A stretch of 64,000 nucleotides of DNA from positions 1 through 64,000 of the forward strand of contig NZ_JAERRK010000020.1 in NCBI RefSeq assembly GCF_016741775.1, given 5' to 3'. The stretch is from Streptomyces actinomycinicus (GTDB lineage: Bacteria; Actinomycetota; Actinomycetes; Streptomycetales; Streptomycetaceae). Shown here in pieces: positions 1 to 8,785 of this stretch. Position numbers and translations under genes: made by a program. Numbering within the stretch: the stretch's first letter is position 1; the number at the start of each line of letters is the position of its first letter. Below the pieces are notes generated by a model. The model had not been told where the DNA came from. It made no database searches and was given only the letters and a program-made list of their open reading frames with translations.

Positions 1-158
1 ACCGGGCTCCAGCTCCAACTCTTCAGCCGGCTCGCGGCCGACCGGCGGCCCAGCCCGTCGCGTTCGGCTGTCAGCTTCCCGCTGTCGACCAGGCGCCTCA
101 CGGTGCCGGCGCTGACGCCGAGCAAGGCGGCAGCGTCCCCGATCCGGTAGGCGTGCAT
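1..158 (-). CDS. HTH (MerR/excisionase-like) regulator, 5' part only
   Basis: The gene reads leftward and runs off the window. From the ATG at 158 it starts MHAYRIGDAAALLGVSAGTV, the first helix-turn-helix of small MerR/excisionase-type regulators; in actinomycetes such heads are often followed by a TOBE (molybdate-binding) domain, which would lie outside. After about residue 34 the frame gives a sequence unlike the family, while the next frame gives acidic text (AEELELEPG), so a one-base frameshift near positions 41-50 is possible. A TATTCT hexamer lies about 6 bases before the ATG, so the transcript may be nearly leaderless. The HTH assignment is fairly safe, the exact family is not. Confidence 0.55.
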   Translation of the reverse strand, partial: MHAYRIGDAAALLGVSAGTVRRLVDSGKLTAERDGLGRRSAASRLKSWSWSP

Positions 159-576
159 ACGCCGAGAATACTGCCGCAGATGCGAGGCAAAAGTCTCCTG
201 TCGCTTCGCATGAGCCGAAGCCTCCTTCCATCGGCTTCGCATATGCGTTTGTACATGACGGAGGTGCGGGTACGGTCATCCGGAAGGTGGTATCCCGCAC
301 GACGTGCTCAGGGTGAACCCGGCGCGGGCCGCGCCCCGCCCCGCCTGCCGCCGGAGGCGATGCAGACCGCCTCGTCGGCGGCGACGGTCAGGGTTGTGCG
401 GTGGGCCGCGAGCGCGGACTCGGGGCGGCCTGTCGTGGCGGTGGGAGCGGGTGCCCACGCGTGCCGTGGGGCGGTGATGTGGAGGGGCTGTGTGAGGCGG
501 ACGACGCCTGATCTCCGTGTACAGACTGCGTGTTAGCCTGCCCGCGATCGTGATCGAATGCATAGGGGGAGGCACG
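159..576. other. Divergent intergenic region, 418 bases
   Basis: This gap separates the leftward HTH gene from the rightward WXG100-like gene. No convincing coding sequence was seen; reading frames on both strands are arginine- and proline-rich shadows. The notable structure is the repeat pair at 203-242. The promoter of the rightward genes should lie near 500-545, but no confident -35/-10 pair can be picked. Confidence 0.5.
203..242. promoter_or_regulatory. Repeat pair upstream of the HTH gene (possible operator)
   Basis: The 9-mer GCTTCGCAT occurs twice as a direct repeat, at 203-211 and 234-242. Between them lies a 7-base inverted repeat, CGAAGCC at 216-222 against GGCTTCG at 233-239. The array sits 45-85 bases before the start of the leftward HTH gene, a natural place for autoregulation. 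Binding by that regulator is inference. Confidence 0.3.
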
Positions 577-948
577 GTGGGCTCGGACGGTTACCAGGTC
601 AAGGCAGGTATGACCGGCCAGGCCCGGCAACTCGACGACGCCGGCACGGACATGGACACCATCAGCTCGGCCGTCAAGTCCCGCACGAGTTACTCGTACG
701 GTGACGTCGGCGGCCATGACGCCGCGTCGGCGCTGAACGCGTTCGTCAAGGCCTGGGAAGCGGAGGCCAAGACACTGGCGTCGGCGTTGCACGAGCTGGG
801 TGGCAAGGTGGAGTTGGCCAAGAAGACCTACCACCGCACCGACGGCCTGGTGAAGACGCACGCGGACAGCGTCCCCGTCGGCGGCACCAGCGGCCTCACC
901 GACACGTCGACGCAGGGCGGCCGCACCTCAGCCCTGTCGAGCTACTGA
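577..948 (+). CDS. WXG100/ESAT-6-like small secreted-type protein
   Basis: A 123-residue, mostly helical protein starting at a GTG preceded by GGGGGAGG at 565-572. Two amphipathic helical stretches (about 5-37 and 47-83) are joined by a Gly/Ser/Tyr-rich turn around YGDVGG, the helical hairpin expected of WXG100-type proteins, although the W-x-G motif itself is missing (a Trp lies at 60). Residues 85-89 (YHRTD) match the Y-x3-D/E signal of type VII secretion substrates. It is 11 bases from the downstream peptidase gene, so the two are probably cotranscribed and may form an exported pair. No ESX core genes are visible here. The fold is inferred from pattern only. Confidence 0.55.
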   Translation: MGSDGYQVKAGMTGQARQLDDAGTDMDTISSAVKSRTSYSYGDVGGHDAASALNAFVKAWEAEAKTLASALHELGGKVELAKKTYHRTDGLVKTHADSVPVGGTSGLTDTSTQGGRTSALSSY

Positions 949-959
949 GGAACGGGCCG

Positions 960-2543
960 GTGTCCTTCTTCTCCTCCCCCCTCGATTCCCCTTCCTTCCG
1001 GCTCACCTGGCTCGCCGGGCTGTCCAAGGAGATGCTCGCCGCCGGGAGCAAGAACGAGCTGCTCGATCTGATCGACAATGCCCTCTCGGTGCCCGAACCG
1101 GGCGGTGACCAGGGCCTGCTGGAGGGACTGGCACAGCTCTACCGCGGCCGGCTCGACCAGGTCGGCAGCGTCTTCGACCAGGTCGACCGGGTGGGCCGCA
1201 AGGGACTTACGCAGGTGTGGGTCGGCGACACGAGCGTCCTCGCCTCGGACGTGGTGAACGCCGCCGGGCGGTCCGTGACCCAGATGGGCGAGGCGTTCCG
1301 GGAGTGCGCGTCGGTACTGCTGACGCTGTCCGACGCGATCGGCGCCGCACAGCGCAAGGACGAGCAGGGCCGCGGACAACTGCTGGAGCAGAAGAAGATG
1401 CTCGGCGGCAAGGACGGTTTCCTCGACGACCTGCACGAGAACGACGAGGAGGAGTGGGACCGCAAGAACGCCGCCCACTTCGGCTCCTCGGCGGTCGACC
1501 TGATGCACGCCGCCGTCTCCGACGCGCAGGAGGCCACCCGCGTCGCGGCCCGGGACCTGAACAAGTGGGCCGCCGAGGCACGGGCCGGGAAGATGGAGAC
1601 GAGCGAACTCACCGCCGTCGACAAGCTGATGCTCGCCGACACCGGCGTCGCGGGCGCCGACGCCGAGCTGAACGAGATCCTCTCGGCCGGCGAGCTGGCG
1701 CGCGCGTCGACGCGCATGGACCTGCTGAGCCTCGACGACGAGACGGCCATGGAGCGGATGCTGGCGAAGTCGGACAGCCCCCAGGAGCGGGCCTACCTGA
1801 TGAAGGCCCTGGCCGCCGGCCACAGTGTCGCCGAGATCGGGACGTTCCAGAACAAGATCCACGGCAAGGACCCCGCCTGGCTGCGCCGGCACCTCACTCC
1901 CGTGGTCACCGCCGAGGACAGCATGAACGACGAGGGCCTGGCACCGAACGGCTCCAACAACAACAAGGATGACGTGACGTTCGACGGCCAGCGCTGGATC
2001 CAGGGAGGCGACGGCTCCGAGGGCACCTGTGTGGCCTCGTCCACCGTCACGTCCCGGGCCATGGTCGACCCCGTGTACGCACTCGACCTCACCGGCGGCC
2101 CCGACGGACAGCAGGACGACCCCGAGGCCTTCAAACAGCGCCTGGTGGCCGAACAGCACCGGCTGCACACCGAAGGCGACGGCGGCAAGAACTGGGGCGG
2201 CATGGGGCCCGAGGGGCAGGAACGGATCAACGACAGCACCGTCGGCAGTGCCACCGGCACCGACTACCAGCGCCAGGACCTGAACAGCGCCGCCGACCGC
2301 AGGGCGGTCCTCACCGACGTCGAGAAGTCGGTGGCGCAGGGACGGCCGGTGCCGGTCGACGTCTCGGGCAAGGAGGGCGCCCACGCGATGACCATCATCG
2401 CCCAGGAGGGTGACAAGCTCCAGGTGTACAACCCCTGGGGCACGACCACCTGGGTCAGCGAGGACGACTTCATCAACGGCCACATGGGCAAGGCTTCCAA
2501 GAGTGATCTCTCCGATGCGTACAGCGTCTACCTTCCGCGGTAG
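960..2543 (+). CDS. Multidomain protein with C-terminal papain-fold cysteine peptidase domain
   Basis: A 527-residue protein beginning at GTG 960. Residues 1 to about 330 are helical and charged, with no signal peptide, resembling the long N-terminal helical parts of type VII-exported effectors. The C-terminal part carries an ordered Cys-His-Asn set: GTCVASS with Cys357, GAHAMTI with His475, and YNPWG with Asn491. This order and spacing fit clan CA (papain-like, C39-like or related) peptidases. The preceding gene encodes a WXG100-like partner and the next, overlapping gene a lipoprotein resembling a papain inhibitor. Substrate and secretion are unknown; the fold could also belong to a related transferase. 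Confidence 0.6.
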   Translation: MSFFSSPLDSPSFRLTWLAGLSKEMLAAGSKNELLDLIDNALSVPEPGGDQGLLEGLAQLYRGRLDQVGSVFDQVDRVGRKGLTQVWVGDTSVLASDVVNAAGRSVTQMGEAFRECASVLLTLSDAIGAAQRKDEQGRGQLLEQKKMLGGKDGFLDDLHENDEEEWDRKNAAHFGSSAVDLMHAAVSDAQEATRVAARDLNKWAAEARAGKMETSELTAVDKLMLADTGVAGADAELNEILSAGELARASTRMDLLSLDDETAMERMLAKSDSPQERAYLMKALAAGHSVAEIGTFQNKIHGKDPAWLRRHLTPVVTAEDSMNDEGLAPNGSNNNKDDVTFDGQRWIQGGDGSEGTCVASSTVTSRAMVDPVYALDLTGGPDGQQDDPEAFKQRLVAEQHRLHTEGDGGKNWGGMGPEGQERINDSTVGSATGTDYQRQDLNSAADRRAVLTDVEKSVAQGRPVPVDVSGKEGAHAMTIIAQEGDKLQVYNPWGTTTWVSEDDFINGHMGKASKSDLSDAYSVYLPR

Positions 2544-3087
2544 CAGGGGCGGGGCCGCGATCGCGGCGGCCGCGCTCCTCGCTCTCGCCACGGGCTGCGG
2601 CCCGGGCACCGACGAACCGGCAGGCGGCTCCACGAACACCGCGAACACCCCCCCGAGCACCGCGAGCCGTCCCACGAGCACCGCGAGCCGCCCGACGAGC
2701 CACCCGGTGAAGGACACCAGCATCACGGCCGAGCCGGGGGAGCGTTTCACGCTCACCGTCGACCAGAACGCCTCCACCCGCGAGTACTGGTACCTGGTCG
2801 ACCCCAAGCCCGACAGCTCGGTACTGGTCAGCCGCGGCCAGGACTACACGTCGGACTCCGGCGACGAACCGGTGGCCGGTGCCGGCGGCCGGCTCACCTT
2901 CACATTCCAGGCCGAGGGCAAGGGAACCACCCGGTTCACGCTGCTGCACTGCACTTTCACCACCTGCCCGGACAGCACCTCCACCCTGCCCCCAGGGACG
3001 ACCGGACCCTCCACCGGTCCGGCCACGGGGGCGGCCACCCCCTCCAAGGCCCCCGAGCGCATCACGTACACCGTCACCGTCCACTGA
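2515..3087 (+). CDS. Lipoprotein with chagasin-like (I42-type) inhibitor fold, candidate immunity protein
   Basis: A 190-residue protein whose ATG lies 29 bases inside the peptidase gene. It opens with a lipoprotein signal ending in LATGC (Cys28), then a Ser/Thr/Pro linker with two copies of STASRPT. From residue 70 it looks like the chagasin/ICP family (MEROPS I42): NASTREYW at 85-92 sits where the first inhibitory loop (N-P-T-T-G-Y/F-x-W) should be, and GAGG at 122-125 before an alternating F-x-F strand sits where the G-x-G-G loop should be. The usual R-P-W loop is not evident; a Cys-x5-Cys pair lies nearby. A membrane-anchored inhibitor beside a papain-like enzyme suggests self-protection. 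The family call is mine from motifs. Confidence 0.5.
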   Translation: MRTASTFRGSRGGAAIAAAALLALATGCGPGTDEPAGGSTNTANTPPSTASRPTSTASRPTSHPVKDTSITAEPGERFTLTVDQNASTREYWYLVDPKPDSSVLVSRGQDYTSDSGDEPVAGAGGRLTFTFQAEGKGTTRFTLLHCTFTTCPDSTSTLPPGTTGPSTGPATGAATPSKAPERITYTVTVH

Positions 3088-3139
3088 GCCGCAGCGGACC
3101 AGCCGGACAAGACGAAGACGAGACACCCGAGGCCCCGCC

Positions 3140-3553
3140 ATGAACGACGACGCCCCGTACCCGCCGGACCGCACCGACGACGAGCTGGCCCGGCTCGACA
3201 TCGCCGTCCTGCTGCGCTACGGCCTCACCGCCGAACCCGGACCCCGGCGCACCGCCCTGTTCGGCGACGGCGCCGCGGCCGCGGCCGTCATCCTCGACCG
3301 CCTCGGCACCGAGCCGCGCTCGGTCGCCTTCCTCGCCGACACCGTGCGCGCCGGCGGACTCGCCCGCGCCGCGGAGCTGCCCGAGCCCCTGCCCCGCCGG
3401 GAGGCGGCCGTCCTGGTGCGGGAGTGGCTGCGGGCCGGCACCGAACTCGTCGGCGGGATCGCAGCCGACGACACCGCGGCCGGCTGGCTGCGCGCCGTCG
3501 CGACCATCATCGAACGGAAGCGGCTGGCCCGGGCGCGGGGCCGGGGCGCGTGA
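3140..3553 (+). CDS. Small protein of unknown function, fourth gene of the peptidase unit
   Basis: A 137-residue soluble protein from the ATG at 3140, 52 bases after the lipoprotein gene on the same strand. It is acidic at the N terminus and rich in Ala, Leu and Arg, reading as a chain of helices without signal peptide, membrane segment or catalytic motif. I do not recognise the family. Its position suggests a cytoplasmic chaperone, adaptor or second protective factor for the peptidase unit, but nothing in its sequence shows this. It ends 36 bases before the end of the convergent nitrate reductase gene. Confidence 0.6.
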   Translation: MNDDAPYPPDRTDDELARLDIAVLLRYGLTAEPGPRRTALFGDGAAAAAVILDRLGTEPRSVAFLADTVRAGGLARAAELPEPLPRREAAVLVREWLRAGTELVGGIAADDTAAGWLRAVATIIERKRLARARGRGA

Positions 3554-3589
3554 TCCGAGCAGCCGGTCGTCGAGGCCGCCCGGGCGCCG

Positions 3590-6500
3590 TCAGTACACGT
3601 CGCGGAGGTAGCGCTTCTCCGCGGACAGACGCCTGACGTAGGCGGTGGCCTCGTCGGTGTCCATGTCGCCGTGCGTGGCGATGACCTCCTTGAGTACCCG
3701 GTCGACGTCCTTGGCCATGCGTCCCGCGTCGCCGCAGACGTAGAAGTGGGCACCGTCCTGCAGCCACTGCCACAGGCGGGCCCCGCTCTCGCGCATGCGG
3801 TCCTGCACGTAGATCTTGTTGCGCTGGTCGCGGGAGAAGGCGAGGTCGAGGCGGTCGAGGTGGCCGGACGCCTGGTACGCCTCGAGGTCCTGCCGGTAGT
3901 AGAAGTCGGTGGACCGGCGCTGCTCGCCGAAGAAGAGCCAGTTGCGGCCGGTGTGGCCGCGGGCCCGGCGGTCCTCGAGGAAGCCGAGGAAGGGGGCGAT
4001 GCCGGTCCCGGGACCGACCATGATCATGGGGGTGGCGGGGTCGGCGGGTGGCCGGAAGTGGGGGGAGCGCTGCACGAAGACCTGGACGGGGCCGTCGTCG
4101 GCGCAGTCGGCGAGGTACGTCGAGCACACGCCCTTGCGGTCCCGGCCGAGGTCGTTGGTGTAGCGGACGACGGAGACGGTGAGCCGGACCTCGCCGGGGT
4201 GGGCGAGCGGGCTGGAGGATATGGAGTACAGGCGGGGCTGGAGGCGCTTGAGGACGCCCGTCCAGTCCCCGGCGGAGGCGCGGACGGGGAACTCGGCGAT
4301 CAGGTCGGCGGCCTGGCGGCCCCAGCTCCACCGCGCCAGCGCGTCCTTGTTGTCCGGGCGCAGCAGCCGCTTCAGGTCGTGGCTGCCGGTTCGCTCCGTC
4401 ACGAACTTGAGCAGGTCGCCGGTGATGCGGGCGATGTCCAGGCGGGTGCGCAGCGCTTCCTTGAGGGGAAGGGGCGCCCCGTCGCCGAGGTCGACGATCT
4501 CGTCGGGGTCCGACCCGGTCGAGGCGAGCCATTCGGCGACGAGACCGGCGCTGTTGACCGGCCATACGCCGAGCGCGTCGCCGGCGTCGTAGGCGAGTTC
4601 GCCGCCGCGCGTGTCGAAGGAGAACTGACGCACCTCTTTCCCGGAACCGGGCAGGTTCAGCAGCCTGCTGCCGATGAGCAGGGTGGCGAACGGTGACGCC
4701 TTGGTGCAACCGGCCGGCGCGGGCGCGGCCGGCGGGCCGGCGGGGGACGGTGTGGTCGCGGGGACGGCTTCTTCCGGGGTGGCGGTCGTGACCGCTCCGG
4801 CGGGGACAGGCTGCCGGCCGTCGGCTGCGGCAAGCGCGGTGACCACTTGGCCGAGCCACTGCTCGGCGGTCTCCTCGAAGTCGGGTTCGCAGTCGGCGCG
4901 GGGCACGAGACGGGTGGCCCCGAGCGTGTGGAGGCGTTCGTCGAGCCGGCGGCCGTGGCCGCAGAAGTCGTCGTAGTCGGAGTCGCCGAAGGCGAGGACC
5001 GCGTAGCGGAGTCCCTCCAGCCGTGGGGCGTCCGGAGCGGACAGTGCCTGCCAGAAGCCGGCGCCGTTGTCGGGTGGGTCGCCGTCGCCGAAGGTGCTGG
5101 TGACGAGGAGTACATCGGCTTGCGGACCGAGCCGGGCCGGAGCCGCGTCGGCCATGGGCAGCAGTTCGGGGGTGCGGCCCGCCCGGCCGAGGTGATCGGT
5201 GGCCTTGGCGGCGAACTCCTCGGCGTTGCCGGTCTGCGAGGCCCACAGGACGACCAGACGGCGGGTCGGTACGGCCGTGCCGGCGGCCGGCGCTCCGGTC
5301 GGTGCGGGCACGGGGGGCGGTGCGGTGGGCGCGGCGGGTGCGGCGGTGCGGGAGAACATGCCGGCGAGGACACCGTCGACCCACAGGGCGTTCCCGGGGG
5401 TGAAGGGCGCGTCGGGGGGCAGGACCGGGACGCATCCGTCGGGCGGGGCGGCGGCGAGGCCGGAGAGGTAGCCGGAGAGGTACCGGCGCTCCGGTTCGCC
5501 GAGGGGCGCGGGCGCGAGGCCGCTGATGCCGAACAGTGTGGCGAGCGCGCTGACGGGGGAGTCCGCCGGTGTTGTCGCCGCGGTGGCCGGCACGGGCACC
5601 GGGGCCGGGGGCGCGGGTGTGGTCTCCGGCCGGGTGCCCGGACGGGCCGCCGGGACGGGTGCGTCGGTCCTGGCGAGGGTGACGGCGCAGAATTTGAACT
5701 CGGGCTGGAAGGAGAGCGGGTCGGTGGCGTCGCTGGTGACCGCGTTGATGCTGAGGTACTCGCCGAACAGGTCGTTCCAGTGGAAGGGGGCGAAGCAGGT
5801 GCCGGGCCTGACCCGGTCGGTGACCAGGGCGGGCAGTACGGCGCGCCCGCGCCGGGAGGCGACCTCCAGGTGGTCACCCTCGACGACGCCGAGGCGTTCG
5901 GCGTCCTCGGGGTGGACCTCCACGAACGCGCCGGGGTTGAGCTTGGCGAGCCTGGCCACCTTGCCGGTCTTGGTCATGGTGTGCCACTGGTGCGGGAGGC
6001 GGCCGGTGTTGAGCACGAACGGGTAGTCGTCGTCGGGGAGTTCGGCGGCCGGCAGGTGCGGACGGGCGAAGAACCGGGCCCGTCCGCCGGCGGTGGGGAA
6101 GGCCAGGCGGGGGCGGGTGCCGTCCTCGCGTTCCAGGAGGGTCTGGCTGACGCCGTCGTTGAGGTAGCGGATGGGGCTGCGGTCCGGGCTGTCGGCGGTG
6201 GGTGCCGGCCACTGGACGGGTGTGGTGCGGAGCCGCTCGTAGGTCACGCCGCGCAGGTCCCAGCCGGTCTTGGGGTTCCACGCCTGCTTGAGTTCTTCGA
6301 ACACCTCCTCGGCACAGGCGTAGGTGAAGCCGTCGGTGAAGCCCATCGCGCATGCCACGCGGGCGATCAGCTGCCAGTCGGGCAGTGCCTGTCCGGGCGG
6401 GTCGACGACGCCCTGTACGAGGGTGAGGTTCCGCTCGGAGTTGACCATGACGCCGTCGGACTCCGCCCACAGCGTCGCGGGCAGGATGACATCGGCGTAC

Positions 6501-7846
6501 GCGTTGGTCTCGGTGTCGGCGAACACGTCCTGCGTGATGACGAGTTCGGCGGCCTCCAGTCCGGCGATGACCGTCTTGCGGTTGGCGACCGAGGCGACCG
6601 GGTTGGTGCAGATGATCCAGCACGCCTTGATGGCGCCGGCGGCCATCTGCTCGAACATCTCGACCGTGCCGCGCCCGACCTCGGTGCGCAGGGAGCCCTG
6701 CGGGATGTCCCACAGGTTCTCGATGAACGTGCGCTCTGTGCCGACCAGTACGGAGCGCTGGCCGGGCAGGCCGGGGCCCATGTAGCCCATCTCGCGGCCG
6801 CCCATGGCGTTGGGCTGGCCGGTCAGCGAGAAGGGGCCGGATCCCGGGCGGCAGATGGCCCCGGTGGCGAGGTGCAGGTTGATCAGGGCGTTGGTGTTCC
6901 AGGTGCCGTGCGTGGACTGGTTCAGGCCCATGGTCCAGCAGCTCATCCACGCACCGGCCTCGCCGATCCACTGCGCGGCCTGCCGGATGTCGGCCTCCGG
7001 GATGCCGGTGGTCTCCGCGACCTTTTCGGGCGTGTAGTCCGCGAGGAAGGAGGGCATCTCCTCCCAGCCCTCGGTGAACTCGGCGATGAACTCCTCGTCG
7101 GTGTGGCCGTCCGCGACCAGCAGGTGCAGGAGGCCGTTCAGCAGGGCGAGGTCCGTGCCGGGCTTGATCTGCAGGAAGAGGTCGGCCTTGTCGGCGGTGG
7201 CGTTGCGGCGCGGATCGACGACGATCAGCTTGGCGCCCGCCGACTTGACGCGGTCCCTCATGCGCAGGAAGAGGATGGGGTGGCAGTCGGCCATGTTGGC
7301 GCCGATGACGAAGAACGCGTCCGCGTGGTCGAAGTCCTGGTAGGAACCGGGCGGGCCGTCGGCGCCGAGCGACAGCTTGTAGCCGGTGCCGGCGGAGGCC
7401 ATGCACAGCCGTGAGTTCGACTCGATCTGGTTGGTGCGCACGAAGCCCTTGGCCAGTTTGTTCGCCAGGTACTGAGCTTCCAGGGACATCTGCCCGGAGA
7501 CGTAGAAGGACAGCGCGTCCGGCCCGTGTTCGTCCAGGATCGCGCTCAGCCTGCCCGCGACCGCCGCCACGGCCTCGTCCACGTCCGTCTCGACCGGCTC
7601 GGCGCCCCGCTCGGCACGCACCAGGGCCGTGTGCACACGTCCGGGTGCGGCCATCATGTCCGCGCTGGTCGCTCCCTTGGTGCACAGCCGGCCGGAGTTG
7701 CTGGGATGCGCCTTGTCCCCGGATGCCTTCACGGCACGCCGGCGGCCGTCGGCGGGGTCGCGTGCCACGTCCAGCACGATCCCGCAGCCGACTCCGCAGT
7801 ACGAGCAGACCGTGCGGACGCTGCCGTCCTTCGCGCCAGATGCCAC
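3590..7846 (-). CDS. Fused assimilatory nitrate reductase / sulfite-reductase-type flavoprotein
   Basis: A protein of about 1418 residues uniting the molybdenum enzyme with its own electron-delivery module. The N terminus has the 4Fe-4S set CSYCGVGCG followed by RLCTKG, then molybdopterin oxidoreductase and dinucleotide-binding domains to about residue 700. Near 865 a flavodoxin domain starts (LWASQTGNAEEF). The last 400 residues are FAD/NADPH-binding, with RLYSISSSPL, GPGTGIAPF and a YLRDVY end as in CysJ. It should pass electrons from NADPH through FAD and FMN to the Mo centre to reduce nitrate to nitrite in the cytoplasm. The start is uncertain: GTG 7846 follows GAGGCGGGGG, and an in-frame start at 7906 would add 20 residues. 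No nitrite reductase is adjacent. Confidence 0.88.
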   Translation of the reverse strand: MASGAKDGSVRTVCSYCGVGCGIVLDVARDPADGRRRAVKASGDKAHPSNSGRLCTKGATSADMMAAPGRVHTALVRAERGAEPVETDVDEAVAAVAGRLSAILDEHGPDALSFYVSGQMSLEAQYLANKLAKGFVRTNQIESNSRLCMASAGTGYKLSLGADGPPGSYQDFDHADAFFVIGANMADCHPILFLRMRDRVKSAGAKLIVVDPRRNATADKADLFLQIKPGTDLALLNGLLHLLVADGHTDEEFIAEFTEGWEEMPSFLADYTPEKVAETTGIPEADIRQAAQWIGEAGAWMSCWTMGLNQSTHGTWNTNALINLHLATGAICRPGSGPFSLTGQPNAMGGREMGYMGPGLPGQRSVLVGTERTFIENLWDIPQGSLRTEVGRGTVEMFEQMAAGAIKACWIICTNPVASVANRKTVIAGLEAAELVITQDVFADTETNAYADVILPATLWAESDGVMVNSERNLTLVQGVVDPPGQALPDWQLIARVACAMGFTDGFTYACAEEVFEELKQAWNPKTGWDLRGVTYERLRTTPVQWPAPTADSPDRSPIRYLNDGVSQTLLEREDGTRPRLAFPTAGGRARFFARPHLPAAELPDDDYPFVLNTGRLPHQWHTMTKTGKVARLAKLNPGAFVEVHPEDAERLGVVEGDHLEVASRRGRAVLPALVTDRVRPGTCFAPFHWNDLFGEYLSINAVTSDATDPLSFQPEFKFCAVTLARTDAPVPAARPGTRPETTPAPPAPVPVPATAATTPADSPVSALATLFGISGLAPAPLGEPERRYLSGYLSGLAAAPPDGCVPVLPPDAPFTPGNALWVDGVLAGMFSRTAAPAAPTAPPPVPAPTGAPAAGTAVPTRRLVVLWASQTGNAEEFAAKATDHLGRAGRTPELLPMADAAPARLGPQADVLLVTSTFGDGDPPDNGAGFWQALSAPDAPRLEGLRYAVLAFGDSDYDDFCGHGRRLDERLHTLGATRLVPRADCEPDFEETAEQWLGQVVTALAAADGRQPVPAGAVTTATPEEAVPATTPSPAGPPAAPAPAGCTKASPFATLLIGSRLLNLPGSGKEVRQFSFDTRGGELAYDAGDALGVWPVNSAGLVAEWLASTGSDPDEIVDLGDGAPLPLKEALRTRLDIARITGDLLKFVTERTGSHDLKRLLRPDNKDALARWSWGRQAADLIAEFPVRASAGDWTGVLKRLQPRLYSISSSPLAHPGEVRLTVSVVRYTNDLGRDRKGVCSTYLADCADDGPVQVFVQRSPHFRPPADPATPMIMVGPGTGIAPFLGFLEDRRARGHTGRNWLFFGEQRRSTDFYYRQDLEAYQASGHLDRLDLAFSRDQRNKIYVQDRMRESGARLWQWLQDGAHFYVCGDAGRMAKDVDRVLKEVIATHGDMDTDEATAYVRRLSAEKRYLRDVY

Positions 7847-8407
7847 CGAACCCCCGCCTCGCGGTGTGTGCCTTCCCGGGCCGGAACCGTCCTGTCGGCG
7901 GCGCAAGCCCCATGACCAGCACCGTAGGAAGATCGAATTTCCAGCCCGTCACACCTCGGGCGCGTGGGGGGTTACGCCCCCCGCACACGCGGCGGCGGAG
8001 CTGTGTGAGGCGAGTGGAGACGGGGGGCCAACCGCACGATCGACGGCGTGAGCCTGGCCGCGTTCGCGACGACTGGCCCGCCTGCGGTCGCCCACCGGAC
8101 TCGTTCGGCGCGCGGACACCGGAGGGGACGGCGTTGTCGATCACAGCGGAGATCGTCGCCGTCATGCGCGGCGCCTCCGGTGTGTCGCTCGGAGGAGCCC
8201 ACACACCGGTCCACCACCACGGTCCGAGCAGCCCCGCACGAAGGATCGGCGACGTCGCCCAGTACTCTCGTGCCCTCGCGACCCAGGCGTCCGAGTGGCT
8301 GGTGGGCCATCAGTCCCTTTGCGCGAGCGAGCAGGTCGGCCCTGGCGTGCAAGCGCAGAGGAACCGTGCGCCAGGCCAGCGCGACACACGAACGAGGAGC
8401 GATCACC
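7847..8407. other. Divergent intergenic region, 561 bases
   Basis: This region separates the leftward nitrate reductase from the rightward hypothetical gene. No believable coding sequence was found on either strand. The visible element is the GC hairpin at 7961-7990. Control sites for nitrogen regulators such as GlnR would be expected here, but no clear GlnR-type box could be picked by eye. Confidence 0.45.
7961..7990. repeat. GC-rich inverted repeat upstream of nitrate reductase
   Basis: A G6 run at 7966-7971 and a C6 run at 7977-7982 enclose the loop TTACG. The flanks CGCGT and ACGCG extend the symmetry imperfectly. It lies about 115 bases before the nitrate reductase start. It could be an operator, an RNA hairpin in the leader, or a chance GC palindrome. 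Confidence 0.4.
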
Positions 8408-8785
8408 GTGGGAACCATGGTCTCGGTCAGGGGCTGGCTGGAGTGCGACGACGGCCAGCTGGCCCGGATCAAGGAGATCGTGGAAGCGGACGATCCGGAG
8501 CGCACCTACAGCGGGGGCTGGGCCTTCCCCGCCCGGCAGTACAACAACGTCAGGTGGGCCTTCTACGGGGGCGACATCCGCGCGGTGTCCCTCGCCTGGT
8601 TCGAGGAGAGGTTGCGTCAGATCGCCCGGATCCCGGCGTCCTGCCAGGACGACGAGTACGACGAGAGGCCCCGCGGGCTGTTCCTCGTCAGCCACGACGT
8701 CGACGGCATGAGCGAGTGGAGGGTCTGCGACGGCGGCCTGATGATCGGCGTCCCGGACGGGGATTACCACTACCTCGACGCCTAG
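8408..8785 (+). CDS. Conserved small protein of unknown function
   Basis: A 125-residue protein. GTG 8408 is chosen because GAGGAG at 8394-8399 sits eight bases upstream; an internal ATG at 8417 is the alternative. It begins MGTMVSVRGWLECD and contains aromatic-rich strands (GGWAFP, YNNVRWAFYGGD) and an acidic C terminus ending DGDYHYLDA. There is no signal peptide or membrane segment. The regular strand-helix texture suggests a compact alpha/beta fold like those of some immunity or nucleotide-sensing proteins, but no catalytic motif is evident and I do not recognise the family. It stands alone, with long gaps on both sides. Confidence 0.7.
   Translation: MGTMVSVRGWLECDDGQLARIKEIVEADDPERTYSGGWAFPARQYNNVRWAFYGGDIRAVSLAWFEERLRQIARIPASCQDDEYDERPRGLFLVSHDVDGMSEWRVCDGGLMIGVPDGDYHYLDA

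Noticed and set aside
942..2807. Long minus-strand open frame (621 codons)
   Set aside because: It is the antisense shadow of the peptidase gene; its Val/Gly/His-rich composition is typical of the complementary strand of a GC-rich gene.
4847..7414. Plus-strand open frame of 855 codons
   Set aside because: It lies fully antisense to the nitrate reductase and has shadow composition (repeated VGG, GEV, RAG).
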